Shown here: in pieces, positions 32,214 to 41,054 of the stretch
Numbering within the stretch: the stretch's first letter is position 1
How the letters are laid out: every line of letters starts with the position of its first letter
Source: an uncultured Eubacteriales bacterium
GTDB lineage: Bacteria > Bacillota > Clostridia > Christensenellales > Aristaeellaceae
Length of the DNA: 64,000 nt
Direction of reading: 5' to 3'
NCBI GenBank assembly: GCA_902765735.1
Contig: CACXBB010000008.1
Span: forward strand, 1-64,000
Notes under the pieces: model-generated
What the model saw: the letters and a program-made list of their open reading frames with translations, nothing else
Told to the model about the DNA's origin: nothing
Databases searched by the model: none
Made by a program: the position numbers and the translations under genes

Positions 32214-33080
32214 ATGAAGATACGCTGTTTTCAAAAGGGCTTCAACTACTCCCAGGACGGCCGGGGCAACCGGCTGGTGCTGCATCTGCAGGGCTGCAAC
32301 CTGCGCTGCCCCTGGTGCGCAAACCCGGAGGGGATCTCCCCCGCCGGCGCATTGATGGTGGACTTCGACTGGCTGACGGCGACCTGCTGTCCCCGCGGCG
32401 CGGTGCGGGACGGCGCGCTGGACCGGGCGATGTGCCGATCCTGCCCGGACAGGCCCTGCACGGCCCTGCGACAGAAGGGCATCCGCCTGTCCTGCACCGA
32501 GATCGAGGTGGACGACCTGCTGGCGGAGTGCGTCGGCGCGTCGCCCATGTTCTTCGACGGCGGCGGCGTGACCCTCACCGGCGGGGAGGTCTGCATGCAG
32601 CTCGACGCCGCGAAGGCACTGCTTAATGGCCTGGGCGCGCGGGGCATCCACCGCGCCATCGAGACCAACGCCACCCTCCCCGGCGCCGCGGACCTGATCC
32701 CGCTGGTGGACGAGTGGATCATGGACGTGAAGCACTGGGACGATCAAAAGCACCGTCAGTGGCTGGGTGCGGGCAACGCGAATGTGCTGGACATGCTCAA
32801 CAAGGTGTGTGCCACCCACCCGGACGCGCTGGTGCGCATCCCGCTGATGCCGGGCTTCAACGATTCCCCCGCCGACGCCGACGCCTTCGCCGCGCTGCTC
32901 GGACCCGTCGCCGCCAGCGACAACGTGCGCGCAGAGGTGCTGGTCTACCACGAGTTCGGCAAGGCCAAGTGGACCCAATGCGGCATGGAGTACACCATGT
33001 CCGGCCGCGTCGCCCCGGAGGCCCGCGGGCGGCTGGAGGCGGCGCTTAAGGCTGCGGGGCTTCACGTCGTGCGGACGTAG
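32214..33080 (+). CDS. Glycyl radical enzyme activating enzyme (radical SAM)
   Basis: A 288-residue radical SAM protein of the PFL-activase type, which abstracts a hydrogen from the glycine of a partner enzyme. The radical SAM Cys triad is CNLRCPWC (Cys28, Cys32, Cys35). TLTGGEVCMQ is the SAM-binding GGE motif, and WIMDVKHWD is also conserved. A short insert with Cys58/59, Cys74, Cys77 and Cys82 could hold one extra [4Fe-4S] cluster. The likely partner is the glycyl radical enzyme at 42507-44888. The start is uncertain: the ATG at 32214 lacks a close ribosome site, while an in-frame TTG at 32202 lies 7 bases after GGGGG in the terminator stem. Confidence 0.9.
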   Translation: MKIRCFQKGFNYSQDGRGNRLVLHLQGCNLRCPWCANPEGISPAGALMVDFDWLTATCCPRGAVRDGALDRAMCRSCPDRPCTALRQKGIRLSCTEIEVDDLLAECVGASPMFFDGGGVTLTGGEVCMQLDAAKALLNGLGARGIHRAIETNATLPGAADLIPLVDEWIMDVKHWDDQKHRQWLGAGNANVLDMLNKVCATHPDALVRIPLMPGFNDSPADADAFAALLGPVAASDNVRAEVLVYHEFGKAKWTQCGMEYTMSGRVAPEARGRLEAALKAAGLHVVRT

Positions 33081-33157
33081 GGGCGCCCATCTTGATAAAT
33101 CCCGCCCGTCATGCTATACTTATGAGGTGCATAAAACGGGTACAAACGGAGGACGTT

Positions 33158-34033
33158 ATGGAAAACGCGACCCTGCTGGAGCTGTTGGAATCGGACCGGG
33201 AGATGATCCTGGCGTCGCTTAACCGGGACAGGAGCCCTGCATCGGCGCAGGCGGCGCTGGAGAAGGCGCTGGACCGGGTGGCGCTTCGGTACGCGGAGCA
33301 GTGTCCCGACGCCGCCTCGCGGGACGCGGCGCAGTCGATCCTGCGGGCCCTGCGCAGCGCGCTGCCGCTGGTGGACTCGGTGGGCGAGGTGCGCCGCTGG
33401 CAGAAGACCGCGCCGACCCCCGCCGCCCGCCGGATGAAGCCTGCCGCGCTGGGGCTCATGGCGCTGGGCGTCGTTATGGAGCTGGCGGTGATGCTGGGGC
33501 TACTGATCACCGGCGGGCGGCTGACGGGGGCGGTGGCGTTCATCGAGGCGCTGCTCCCCGCGGCGCTGGGCATGGCGGCGCTGTACTGGGCGGGCCTTAA
33601 GCAGGGCAGGCCGGATAAGCAGAAGGACGCAGCCCCCGACCTGCGGGACGAATTCCTGATCGATGCGGACAGGGTGTGGCACCACCTGCGGGGCATGATA
33701 TTGCTGGCCGACAGCGCCGTGGAGAGCGCCCGCAGCCGGGCCGCCGTCGATCAGCAGAAGCAGGCCGCCGCCGGGCAGGGTCCGCTGGACCGGACGCAGG
33801 CGGAGCTGTTCGCCGGGCTTCTGGAAAACTGCTACGCCCAGGACAGCGCCGATGGCCGGGAGATGGCCGAGGGCATACGCTTCTACCTGCACGGCCTGGG
33901 CGTGGAGGCGGCGGACTACGTCAAGGGCCGCGAGGCCTGGTTCGAGTTCCTGCCGGCGCAGCAATCCGGCACCATCCGCCCGGCGCTGCTCATCGACGAC
34001 AAGCTGATCAAGAAGGGCCTTGCCTCGAATTAA
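33158..34033 (+). CDS. Membrane protein with GrpE-like C-terminus, partner of Hsp70-like gene
   Basis: A 291-residue protein of unrecognised family. Residues 1-90 are helical and charged. Two transmembrane helices follow at about 98-120 and 126-150 (with GLMALGVVMELAVMLGLLI). Then comes a cytoplasmic helical domain from about 160 (DEFLIDADRVWHHLRGMILL). The end, GTIRPALLIDDKLIKKGLAS, resembles the beta domain of GrpE, the Hsp70 nucleotide exchange factor. That similarity is weak and inferred by eye. GGAGG precedes the ATG at 33158. It lies 13 bases before an Hsp70-like gene, so a functional pair is likely. Confidence 0.75.
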   Translation: MENATLLELLESDREMILASLNRDRSPASAQAALEKALDRVALRYAEQCPDAASRDAAQSILRALRSALPLVDSVGEVRRWQKTAPTPAARRMKPAALGLMALGVVMELAVMLGLLITGGRLTGAVAFIEALLPAALGMAALYWAGLKQGRPDKQKDAAPDLRDEFLIDADRVWHHLRGMILLADSAVESARSRAAVDQQKQAAAGQGPLDRTQAELFAGLLENCYAQDSADGREMAEGIRFYLHGLGVEAADYVKGREAWFEFLPAQQSGTIRPALLIDDKLIKKGLASN

Positions 34034-34046
34034 CAGGAGATACGCT

Positions 34047-35954
34047 ATGGAAAAATACTACGGCTTCGACCTGGGCGATGCCGAGAGCGCCGTCTCCCGG
34101 CTGGGGCGCGGGGACGAGGGCGAGCCCGTCATACTGCCGGTGCGGGAGGCGGGCAGCTTCATCACGGCCTACGCCCAGCTGGACAGCGGCGAGCTGCTCA
34201 TCGGCGAGAGCGCCTGCTACGACACCCACGCCGTCAAGCGCGCCCTGCGGTTCAAGAGCAACTTTCTCACGGACCCGCAGGCGGAGAAGGACGTGCGCGC
34301 CTTCGCCACCGGCGTGCTGGGAGAGCTGTACGCCGACGGGAACCTGGTCAAGAACGACGACAGCTGCTTCTACATCGGCTGCCCCGCGGGCTGGGACCGC
34401 GCGGCCCGGGAGCGCTACCGCGCCATCTTTGAGGACGTGGGCTATCCCCCGAGCCGCATCGTGTCGGAATCCCGGGCGGCGCTGATCAGCGCGTGCCAGT
34501 CGAAGCACTTCCAGGTGGGCTACGACATCATGACCCGGCCCGTGCTGGTGGTGGACATCGGCTCCTCGACCACCGACTTCGCCTTCATACTGGGGCGCAA
34601 GGAGGTGGAGCTGCAGACTGCGGGCGAGGTGCGCCTGGGCGGCGGCATCATGGACGAGCTGGTGCTGGAGGAGTCCATCCGGCTGTCCCCCGATGCCGAC
34701 CGCGTGCGCCGCGCGCTTACGCAGAGTCCGCCGTGGAAGAGCTACTGCGAGTTCGCCGCCCGCCGTCTGAAGGAGCAGTACTTCGCCGACGAGGATTTCT
34801 GGGCCGACCGGGAGTGCGTCAAAACCGTGCGCATCCTCTCGGAGCGCGACGTAAAGCTGACCCTGCGGCTGGACCAGAGCATCGCGGACCGCGTGCTGAA
34901 CAGGGGCGCAAACCAGTTAAACGGCCGATCGTTCAGCCAGGCGTTCATCGACAGCCTCCGGGCTGTGCGGCAGAAGATCGGCGACACCATGCCGGAGCTG
35001 CTGTTTTTGACCGGCGGCGTGTCGAAGCTTAAACCGGTGCGGGACTGGTGCCAGTCGGTGTTCCCGGAGGCGGTGGTCATCACCGGCGCGGAGCCGGAGT
35101 TCTCCGTGAGCCGGGGGCTTTCGTACTCCGGCAGGATCGACGCGCAGATGCGGGAATTCCGCCGGGAGGTGGACGACCTGATCGACTCCAGCATCGTGGA
35201 GCGCATCGTGGAGAACCGCATCGACGACCTCTACCGCCGGGTGGTGGACGCCCTGGTGGAGCCGATACTGCGCAGGGTGGCCGTGCCGGTGTTCGACCGC
35301 TGGCGCGACGGCGACATCCGCACCCTCGCGGACATCGACGGCGTGATGCAGAAGGAGATCGAGGCGTGGCTCCACTCCGACGACGCCCAAGCCCTGCTGG
35401 TCAAGCCCATCGCGGACTGGCTCAAGCCCGTGGCCTACGACGTGGAGGAGAAGACCATGCCCATCTGCGTTAAGCACAACATCCCCTACCGGGCGCTGAG
35501 CCTCAACTCCTACTTCGCGCTGTCCGATATCGACATCCACATCGACGCCCGGGAGGTGTTCGCCGTGGAGGAGCTCACCTGGCTCATCAACGGCATCATC
35601 TCCGTCATCGTGGGGCTGATCTGCGGCGGCTCCGGGCTGGCCATCGTGTCCAGCGGCATCTCCGGCATCGTAGTGGGGGCCATCGGCTCGCTGTTGATAC
35701 TGTTCCTCGGCAAGGACAAGATGCAGGAGATGTTCATGCACGCGGACATACTGCGGCCTGTTCGGAAGCTGGTGCCCCGGGCCCACTTTGAGCAGCGCGT
35801 GGAGCGGCTCACCGAGGAGGTCAAGGCCAGCTTCCAGAGCAAGCTGGAGCGCGAGAAGAACGCCGAGATCACCGCGCGCATGGCCGCCGAGATCTCCCAG
35901 CAGATCGAACAGTGCCTCTCCCGCATGGCCGAGGTGGTGGAGATCCCGCTGTGA
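34047..35954 (+). CDS. Hsp70-like ATPase with membrane-hairpin tail
   Basis: A 635-residue protein of the actin/Hsp70 ATPase superfamily. Phosphate-1 motif YYGFDLGDAES (residues 4-14), phosphate-2 VVDIGSSTTDFAF (168-180) and adenosine motif FLTGGVSKL (320-328) are all present. The usual peptide-binding beta-sandwich and lid are missing. Instead, residues 360-500 are helical, 510-555 form a hydrophobic hairpin (with WLINGIISVIVGLICGG), and 560-635 are a long amphipathic helical tail. This recalls dynamin-like membrane tails but is not a GTPase. AGGAGA before the ATG at 34047. Coupled to the next gene by GTGA. The function is unknown. Confidence 0.82.
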   Translation: MEKYYGFDLGDAESAVSRLGRGDEGEPVILPVREAGSFITAYAQLDSGELLIGESACYDTHAVKRALRFKSNFLTDPQAEKDVRAFATGVLGELYADGNLVKNDDSCFYIGCPAGWDRAARERYRAIFEDVGYPPSRIVSESRAALISACQSKHFQVGYDIMTRPVLVVDIGSSTTDFAFILGRKEVELQTAGEVRLGGGIMDELVLEESIRLSPDADRVRRALTQSPPWKSYCEFAARRLKEQYFADEDFWADRECVKTVRILSERDVKLTLRLDQSIADRVLNRGANQLNGRSFSQAFIDSLRAVRQKIGDTMPELLFLTGGVSKLKPVRDWCQSVFPEAVVITGAEPEFSVSRGLSYSGRIDAQMREFRREVDDLIDSSIVERIVENRIDDLYRRVVDALVEPILRRVAVPVFDRWRDGDIRTLADIDGVMQKEIEAWLHSDDAQALLVKPIADWLKPVAYDVEEKTMPICVKHNIPYRALSLNSYFALSDIDIHIDAREVFAVEELTWLINGIISVIVGLICGGSGLAIVSSGISGIVVGAIGSLLILFLGKDKMQEMFMHADILRPVRKLVPRAHFEQRVERLTEEVKASFQSKLEREKNAEITARMAAEISQQIEQCLSRMAEVVEIPL

Positions 35955-36622
35955 GCGCGCTGAAAATCGCCCTCCCGGTCAGGCCGGGAGCGAATGTGCA
36001 AAACTACCTGGACGCCCTTGCAAGCCTGGGGGCGCGGGGCGTGCTGGTCCACGCGCCCTGCGATCCCGGGGCGTTCGGCGGCCTGCTGCTGCCCGGCGGC
36101 TGGGACGCCGACCCGGCGCTGTACGGCCAGGCAAACACCGCCAGCCTCCACGTGGACCGGGCGCTGGACGATTTGCAGCTTCAGACCATGGACGCCTTCG
36201 TGAAGGCCGGCAGGCCGGTGCTGGGCATCTGCCGGGGGCACCAGATGATCAATGTCTGCTTCGGCGGCACGCTGATCCAGCACCTGCCCGAGAGCCCCGC
36301 CCACAGCCGGGACGAGGGCGCGTCCGACGACAAGGTGCACCCGACCCATACGAAGGAAAACTCGTTCCTGTACAATTTGTATGGCCTGCGCTTTGCCACC
36401 AACAGCGCCCATCACCAGGCGGTGGACCGTCCCGGCGTGGGGCTTCAGGCGGTGCAGTGGTCCGAGGACGGCGTCGTGGAGGGCATCGCCCACCGCGCCC
36501 TGCCGGTCTGGGGCGTTCAGTGGCACCCCGAGCGCATGTGCTTTGCCCACGCCCGGTCGGACACCGTGGACGGGGCGAAGGTCATCGAGATGTTTTTGAA
36601 CGAATGCAGAGGGAGGGATTGA
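35951..36622 (+). CDS. Class I glutamine amidotransferase-like hydrolase (peptidase C26, PuuD-like)
   Basis: A 223-residue protein of the gamma-glutamyl-GABA hydrolase type. The nucleophile elbow GICRGHQMINV holds the catalytic Cys, and GVQWHPERM supplies the His-x-Glu pair, so the triad is complete. LLPGGWDADPALYG matches the oxyanion-hole loop. The start is the GTG at 35951, overlapping the Hsp70-like stop, with GGAG upstream. The natural substrate (gamma-glutamyl amide or peptide) is unknown. No putrescine-pathway genes are nearby. Confidence 0.9.
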   Translation: MSALKIALPVRPGANVQNYLDALASLGARGVLVHAPCDPGAFGGLLLPGGWDADPALYGQANTASLHVDRALDDLQLQTMDAFVKAGRPVLGICRGHQMINVCFGGTLIQHLPESPAHSRDEGASDDKVHPTHTKENSFLYNLYGLRFATNSAHHQAVDRPGVGLQAVQWSEDGVVEGIAHRALPVWGVQWHPERMCFAHARSDTVDGAKVIEMFLNECRGRD

Positions 36623-36624
36623 TC

Positions 36625-36804
36625 ATGGCGGGATTGCCCAGGGACCCGATGATACTATACAGCGTGCTGAACACCAAGCTGCGGGACTTCTACCCGTCGC
36701 TGGACGCGCTGTGCGACGACCTTGACGAGGACAAACAGGCCCTGCTGGACGCCCTCGCCGCCGTGGGGTTCAGATACGACCCGGAGCGGAATCAGTTCGT
36801 CTGA
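36625..36804 (+). CDS. DUF4250 small protein
   Basis: A 59-residue protein matching the DUF4250 pattern: LPRDPMILYSVLNTKLRDF, LDALCDDLD, then FRYDPERNQFV. The family is common in anaerobic Firmicutes and has no known function. GGGAGGG lies before the ATG, two bases after the C26 hydrolase stop, so it is the last gene of the run. Confidence 0.9.
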   Translation: MAGLPRDPMILYSVLNTKLRDFYPSLDALCDDLDEDKQALLDALAAVGFRYDPERNQFV

Positions 36805-36810
36805 CGCTTT

Positions 36811-36834
36811 GTAGGGACGCCATTCATGGCGTCC
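36811..36834. repeat. Single GTAGGGACGCCA hairpin repeat
   Basis: One copy of the GTAGGGACGCCA/TGGCGTCC palindrome, identical in its arms to those in islands 1 and 11, without heptamer arrays. Confidence 0.8.
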
Positions 36835-36844
36835 GCCCGTCACC

Positions 36845-36892
36845 CCAAAAACACGGGAAACGCCCCATAGCGGGGCGTTTCCCGTGTTTTTG
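36845..36892. terminator. Long bidirectional terminator
   Basis: CCAAAAACACGGGAAACGCC and its exact complement form a stem of over 20 bp with a short loop, A-rich on one side and T-rich on the other. It serves both the DUF4250 operon (+) and the convergent sugar operon (-). Confidence 0.93.
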
Positions 36893-36899
36893 GTCGCGT

Positions 36900-37922
36900 T
36901 TACGCCGTCTTCTTGTTCTTCAACACGTCGATATAGATGGCGCCGATCAGCACCAGCGCGGTGATGATCTGCTGCCAGTTGGCCTGCAAACCGATGTAGG
37001 GCAAGCCGGTCTTCAACAGCGACATGACGAACACGCCCAGCAGCGTGCCAATGACGCTGCCCTGGCCGCCGGTCATGGAGGTGCCGCCGATGATGGCGCC
37101 GCCGATGGCGTCCAGCTCCAGGCCGGGGCCGGTGCCGGGGGCCACGGAGGAGGAGAAGGTGGCGGCGTAGGCGATGCCCGCCAGGCCCGCGAAGAAGCCG
37201 GAGATGATGTAGGCCATCATCTGGTACTTCACCACGTTCACGCCGGAGAGGCGCGCGGCCTCCTTGTTGGAGCCGATGGCGATGATGTAGCGGCCCACCT
37301 TGGTCTTGTTGAGCACGACGGTCATCACGATGATGGACAAGAGCACCAGCACGAAGCCTATGGGGATGATGGTGCCCTTGGGAATGCCGTTGCCGGTGCC
37401 GATGATCTTGAAGATCGAGCGGAACCAGCCGCCCACGCCCTTGCGGGAGGGCCAGGACACGGCCATGCCGCCGGTGAGTATGGAGCCCAGGCCGCGGGTG
37501 ATGAGCATGGTGCACAGCGTGGCGATGAAGGGGGGCAGGTTCATGATGGCCACCATGGTGCCGTTCAAAACGCCGAAGCACAGGCCCATGGCGATGGTCA
37601 CCAGCATGCCGGCCCACACCGGCCAGCCCACCTGCTGCACCAGGTAGCCGCCCGCCAGCGCGTAGCAGATCATGCCCGCGCCCACCGACAGGTCGTTGCC
37701 GCCGGAGATCAGGCAGAAGGTGACGCCGATGGCCATGAAGGTGATGTAGTAGGAGTAGTCCAGTATGCTGACCACGGTGGCGTACTGCCGGAAGGAGGCG
37801 CTCATGACGCTGAAGAATATCGCCTCGAGGATGACCGCCAGCACGACCACGATGCGCTGAAGCCCGATGGCCTTGACGATCGGGTTGTTGGTAAAGGCGT
37901 TCCCTTTTTTACTCGTCTGCAT
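36900..37922 (-). CDS. Sugar ABC transporter permease (RbsC-like), second
   Basis: A 340-residue inner-membrane permease of the ribose/galactose/AI-2 class with about ten helices. Conserved stretches are AIGVTFCLISGGNDLSVGA, NLPPFIATLCTMLITRGLG, AIGSNKEAARLSGVNV (contact with the ATPase) and AIGGAIIGGTSMTGGQGSVIGTL. AGGAGG before the ATG. Last gene of the minus-strand sugar operon. It is similar in layout to the preceding permease and probably pairs with it as a heterodimer, since only one ATPase gene is present. Confidence 0.94.
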   Translation of the reverse strand: MQTSKKGNAFTNNPIVKAIGLQRIVVVLAVILEAIFFSVMSASFRQYATVVSILDYSYYITFMAIGVTFCLISGGNDLSVGAGMICYALAGGYLVQQVGWPVWAGMLVTIAMGLCFGVLNGTMVAIMNLPPFIATLCTMLITRGLGSILTGGMAVSWPSRKGVGGWFRSIFKIIGTGNGIPKGTIIPIGFVLVLLSIIVMTVVLNKTKVGRYIIAIGSNKEAARLSGVNVVKYQMMAYIISGFFAGLAGIAYAATFSSSVAPGTGPGLELDAIGGAIIGGTSMTGGQGSVIGTLLGVFVMSLLKTGLPYIGLQANWQQIITALVLIGAIYIDVLKNKKTA

Positions 37923-37934
37923 GATACGTCCTCC

Positions 37935-38906
37935 TTACTTTTTGCGGGCGCTGGAGCGGATGTCGGCGAACACCGCCAGCGCCACGATGATGCCGGTGAT
38001 GATGTACTGGTAGTCCGGGCGGAAGCCCATGGCCTGTATGCCGACGCGCAGCAGGGAGATGATCAGCACGCCGATGAACGTGCCGCCGATGGAGGCCACG
38101 CCGCCGGCCATCGAGGTGCCGCCCATCACGCAGCTTGCGATGGCGTTGTTGTTGAACTCATCGCCGAGGCCGGGCTGCACCTGGGTGATGACGCCCACGT
38201 AGGTGATGGCCGCGATGCCCGCCAGCGTGCCGCAGATCACATAGGCCAGCGCCTCCCACTTGCGGGTGTCCACGCCGGACAGCCGGACCGCCTCGCGGTT
38301 GGAGCCGATGCAGAGGATGTAGCGGCCGATCAGGGTCTTGTTGAGCAGTATCGAGCAGATGATGGTCACCACCAGCAAAAAGATCAGGCCTGTGGGGATG
38401 CCGTTATAGGAGACGAAGTACTTGTAGCCGCTGTTGGGCGCGCCGGAGGCGGGCCAGTTGGAGTTCTGAACGTGGGTGAACACTGAGCCCACGCCCTTGG
38501 CCAGCATCATCGACGCCATGGAGGAGATGAAGGAGGGCAGCCCCATGAAGGCCACCAGTATGCCGTTGAACACGCCGAAGATCATGCCCACGACCACGCA
38601 CATGATCAGCGCCAGCCACAGCGGCCAGCCGAAGGTAACCAGCAGGCGGCCCGCGATCAGGCCCGAGCACACCATCACCGGGCCGATGGAAAAGTCGATG
38701 CCGCCGGTGGCGATGACGAAGGTGACGCCCAGGGCCAGGAAGCCCAGGTAGTCCACCATGTTCAGCGCGTTCATCAGGTCGCTCTGGCCCAGCATGCGCC
38801 CGCTGCCCAGGGAGAAGATGAAATACATCGCGATGAGCACCAGCACCAGTATGATGCGGTTGAAGCCCAGCTTTTTAACGATAGGCAGATTCTTGAAGTT
38901 CTCCAT
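37935..38906 (-). CDS. Sugar ABC transporter permease (RbsC-like), first
   Basis: A 323-residue permease of the same class. Marks are GVTFVIATGGIDFSIGPVMV, FMGLPSFISSMASMMLAKG, CIGSNREAVRLSGVDTRKW and ASCVMGGTSMAGGVASIGGT. The start at 38906 has AGGAGGG upstream. Frames reaching further back overlap the ATPase gene. It follows the ATPase gene by 14 bases and precedes the second permease by 12. Confidence 0.94.
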   Translation of the reverse strand: MENFKNLPIVKKLGFNRIILVLVLIAMYFIFSLGSGRMLGQSDLMNALNMVDYLGFLALGVTFVIATGGIDFSIGPVMVCSGLIAGRLLVTFGWPLWLALIMCVVVGMIFGVFNGILVAFMGLPSFISSMASMMLAKGVGSVFTHVQNSNWPASGAPNSGYKYFVSYNGIPTGLIFLLVVTIICSILLNKTLIGRYILCIGSNREAVRLSGVDTRKWEALAYVICGTLAGIAAITYVGVITQVQPGLGDEFNNNAIASCVMGGTSMAGGVASIGGTFIGVLIISLLRVGIQAMGFRPDYQYIITGIIVALAVFADIRSSARKK

Positions 38907-38920
38907 GTCCTTCCCTCCTG

Positions 38921-40411
38921 TCAGCGCAGCGTCGCGGCGTGCATGATGTTCTCCTGCGTCGCCTCTGCGATGTCGATCTCGGCGGTCTTGCGGCCCTCGC
39001 ACATCACCACGATGCGGTCGGACATGCGCAGGATCTCCGTCATTTCAGAGGAGATCATGATGATGGACTTGCCCGCGGCGGCCAGCTCGTTCATCAGGTG
39101 ATAGATTTCGGACTTCGCGCCGACGTCGATGCCGCGGGTCGGCTCGTCGAAGATCAGTATGTCGCAGTTCTTCACCAGCCACTTGGCCAGGACCACCTTC
39201 TGCTGGTTGCCGCCGGAGAGGTTGATGACCAGCTGGTCCACGCTGGGGGTCTTGGTCTTGAGCTTGTCGATGTACTCGTTGGTGACCTGGTTTTCCTTCC
39301 TCTTGTCGATGAACAGGCCCTTCACGAAGTCCCTGAGGTTGGCCATGGTGGAGTTTTCCGCCACGGTCTTGCCCACCACGATGCCGTAGCGCTTGCGGTC
39401 CTCGGACAGGTAGCCGATGCCGTTCTTGACGGCGTCCTCGGGGCTCTTGATGTCCACCTTTTTGCCGTTGACGTAGATGTCGCCGGACTCCTTGGGGTCC
39501 GCGCCGAACAGCGCCCGGGCGGTCTCGGTGCGGCCGGCGCCCATCAGGCCGGAGAAGCCCAGGATCTCGCCCTTATGAAGCTCGAAGGACACGTCCTGCA
39601 CCATCTTGCCGGCGTTTAAGTGCTCCACCTTCAGCACCACCGGCGCGTCCGGCGGCACCATGGACTGGGTCTTGGGCTCCTCGTAGATCACGCGGCCCAC
39701 CATCATGTTGATGATGTCGTCCTTGGTGCACTGCTCGGTGATCAGCGTGCCCACATAGCCGCCGTCGCGCATGACGGTGACCCGGTCGGTGATGACCTTG
39801 ATCTCGTCCATGCGGTGGGAGATGTACACGATGCCCAGCTGCTTTTCGCGCAGGTCGCGGATGATCTTGAACAGTTCCTCGATCTCCGCCTCGGTCAGGG
39901 CGGCGGAGGGCTCGTCGAATATGATGACCTTGGCCTCGTGGCTGATGGCCTTGGCGATCTCGCACATCTGCTGCTTGCCGACGGTCAGGTTGCCCATCTT
40001 CTCGGCGGGGTTGATGTCGATGCCCAGCTGCGTGAACAGCTTCTTCGCCTCGGCGTTCATCCGGACGTCGTCGATCAGCTTGCCCTTCATGAACTCGCGC
40101 CCGATGAAGATGTTCTGCGCCACCGTCAGGTGGTTCATCATGTTGAGCTCCTGGTGCACGATCACGATGCCGGCCTCCTGGGCCTCGCGGGGGTTGTGGA
40201 ACTCCACCTCGCGGCCCTCATAGGTGATGGTGCCGGAATCCTTGGTGTAGATGCCCGTGAGCACCTTCATCAGCGTGGATTTGCCCGCGCCGTTCTCGCC
40301 CATCAGCGCGTGCACCTCGCCCTTGCGCACCTCCAAATCGACGTGATCCAGCGCGTGCACGCCGGGGAACGATTTGTCGATGCCCTTCATTGTCAAGATA
40401 ACCTCTCCCAC
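38921..40411 (-). CDS. Sugar ABC transporter ATP-binding protein (RbsA/MglA-like)
   Basis: A 496-residue tandem ABC ATPase for a sugar importer. The first domain has Walker A GENGAGKST, signature LTVGKQQMCEIAKA (degenerate, as usual) and Walker B VIIFDEPSAAL. The second has GLMGAGRTE in place of a full Walker A, signature NLSGGNQQKVVLAKWL and ILIFDEPTRGIDVGAK. This asymmetry is normal for the family. The start is the GTG at 40411, seven bases after GGAGG. An ATG at 40429 would include the ribosome site in the coding region. Confidence 0.94.
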   Translation of the reverse strand: MGEVILTMKGIDKSFPGVHALDHVDLEVRKGEVHALMGENGAGKSTLMKVLTGIYTKDSGTITYEGREVEFHNPREAQEAGIVIVHQELNMMNHLTVAQNIFIGREFMKGKLIDDVRMNAEAKKLFTQLGIDINPAEKMGNLTVGKQQMCEIAKAISHEAKVIIFDEPSAALTEAEIEELFKIIRDLREKQLGIVYISHRMDEIKVITDRVTVMRDGGYVGTLITEQCTKDDIINMMVGRVIYEEPKTQSMVPPDAPVVLKVEHLNAGKMVQDVSFELHKGEILGFSGLMGAGRTETARALFGADPKESGDIYVNGKKVDIKSPEDAVKNGIGYLSEDRKRYGIVVGKTVAENSTMANLRDFVKGLFIDKRKENQVTNEYIDKLKTKTPSVDQLVINLSGGNQQKVVLAKWLVKNCDILIFDEPTRGIDVGAKSEIYHLMNELAAAGKSIIMISSEMTEILRMSDRIVVMCEGRKTAEIDIAEATQENIMHAATLR

Positions 40412-40448
40412 GACACTTCCTCCATTCATGATTAATTCTTCTGAAAAT

Positions 40449-41051
40449 TCATGATTGATTCTTCTCGCAATACTCTTCAAAACGCCTCTGCGCGCCGGGA
40501 TCGGACATGAAATAGGCGTCCTGCACGGCGCGGTTCCACAATCGAAGCTGCCCGCGCAGATCGAGCCGTTCGGCCAGCCCCTCGGACATGCGCCACACGT
40601 CCCGGCACACCCGCTCGGCGCGGCTCTCGTCGCCGGAGGCGATCATGCCGAACAGCGACCGGTTGTAGCCCGAGCTCTCGCAGGTCTTGAGGTAGCGGGC
40701 GGCGGCGTTGCGGATCTCCCAGTAGAAGGCCCGCTCCCCCGCCTCGCCGTACTCCCCGGCGCGGCCCGCGAGCATGGCGTCCAGCGTCTGAAGCGTCTCC
40801 CTGCGGGCGTACTTCCTGAACCACTTGGCCGAGGACCAGATCTGCGCGAAGTTCAGGCAGTTGAACAGGAACCGGTCCACCACCCGCCCGGGCTGCTTCT
40901 CGTCCACGTGCCGGGCGCGAAACAGCATGCGGCGGTAGTCGTTGGCCCCGTCGTCGGGCTCGGTCATGCACAATTGGTCCAATAGCTCCCTGCGCCGGGC
41001 GGGCTCCAGCTCCCGGTAGTATTCGTTCCACCGCGCGGATTGTTCGAACAT
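40449..41051 (-). CDS. Unknown helical protein of the sugar operon
   Basis: A 200-residue soluble, mostly helical protein that I do not assign to a family. It begins MFEQSARWNEYYRELEPARR, has no membrane or signal segment, and is rich in Arg, Trp and Tyr (FLFNCLNFAQIWSSAKWFRKY). GGAGG lies before the ATG, which is only 3 bases past the kinase stop, so it belongs to the sugar operon. Possible roles include a regulator or scaffold for the kinase or radical enzyme, but nothing in the sequence decides this. Confidence 0.8.
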   Translation of the reverse strand: MFEQSARWNEYYRELEPARRRELLDQLCMTEPDDGANDYRRMLFRARHVDEKQPGRVVDRFLFNCLNFAQIWSSAKWFRKYARRETLQTLDAMLAGRAGEYGEAGERAFYWEIRNAAARYLKTCESSGYNRSLFGMIASGDESRAERVCRDVWRMSEGLAERLDLRGQLRLWNRAVQDAYFMSDPGAQRRFEEYCEKNQS

Positions 41052-41054
41052 GGG

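Noticed and set aside
31083-33065. 660-codon minus-strand frame over the binding protein and activase genes
   Set aside because: Shadow of two well-supported plus-strand genes, without recognisable domains.
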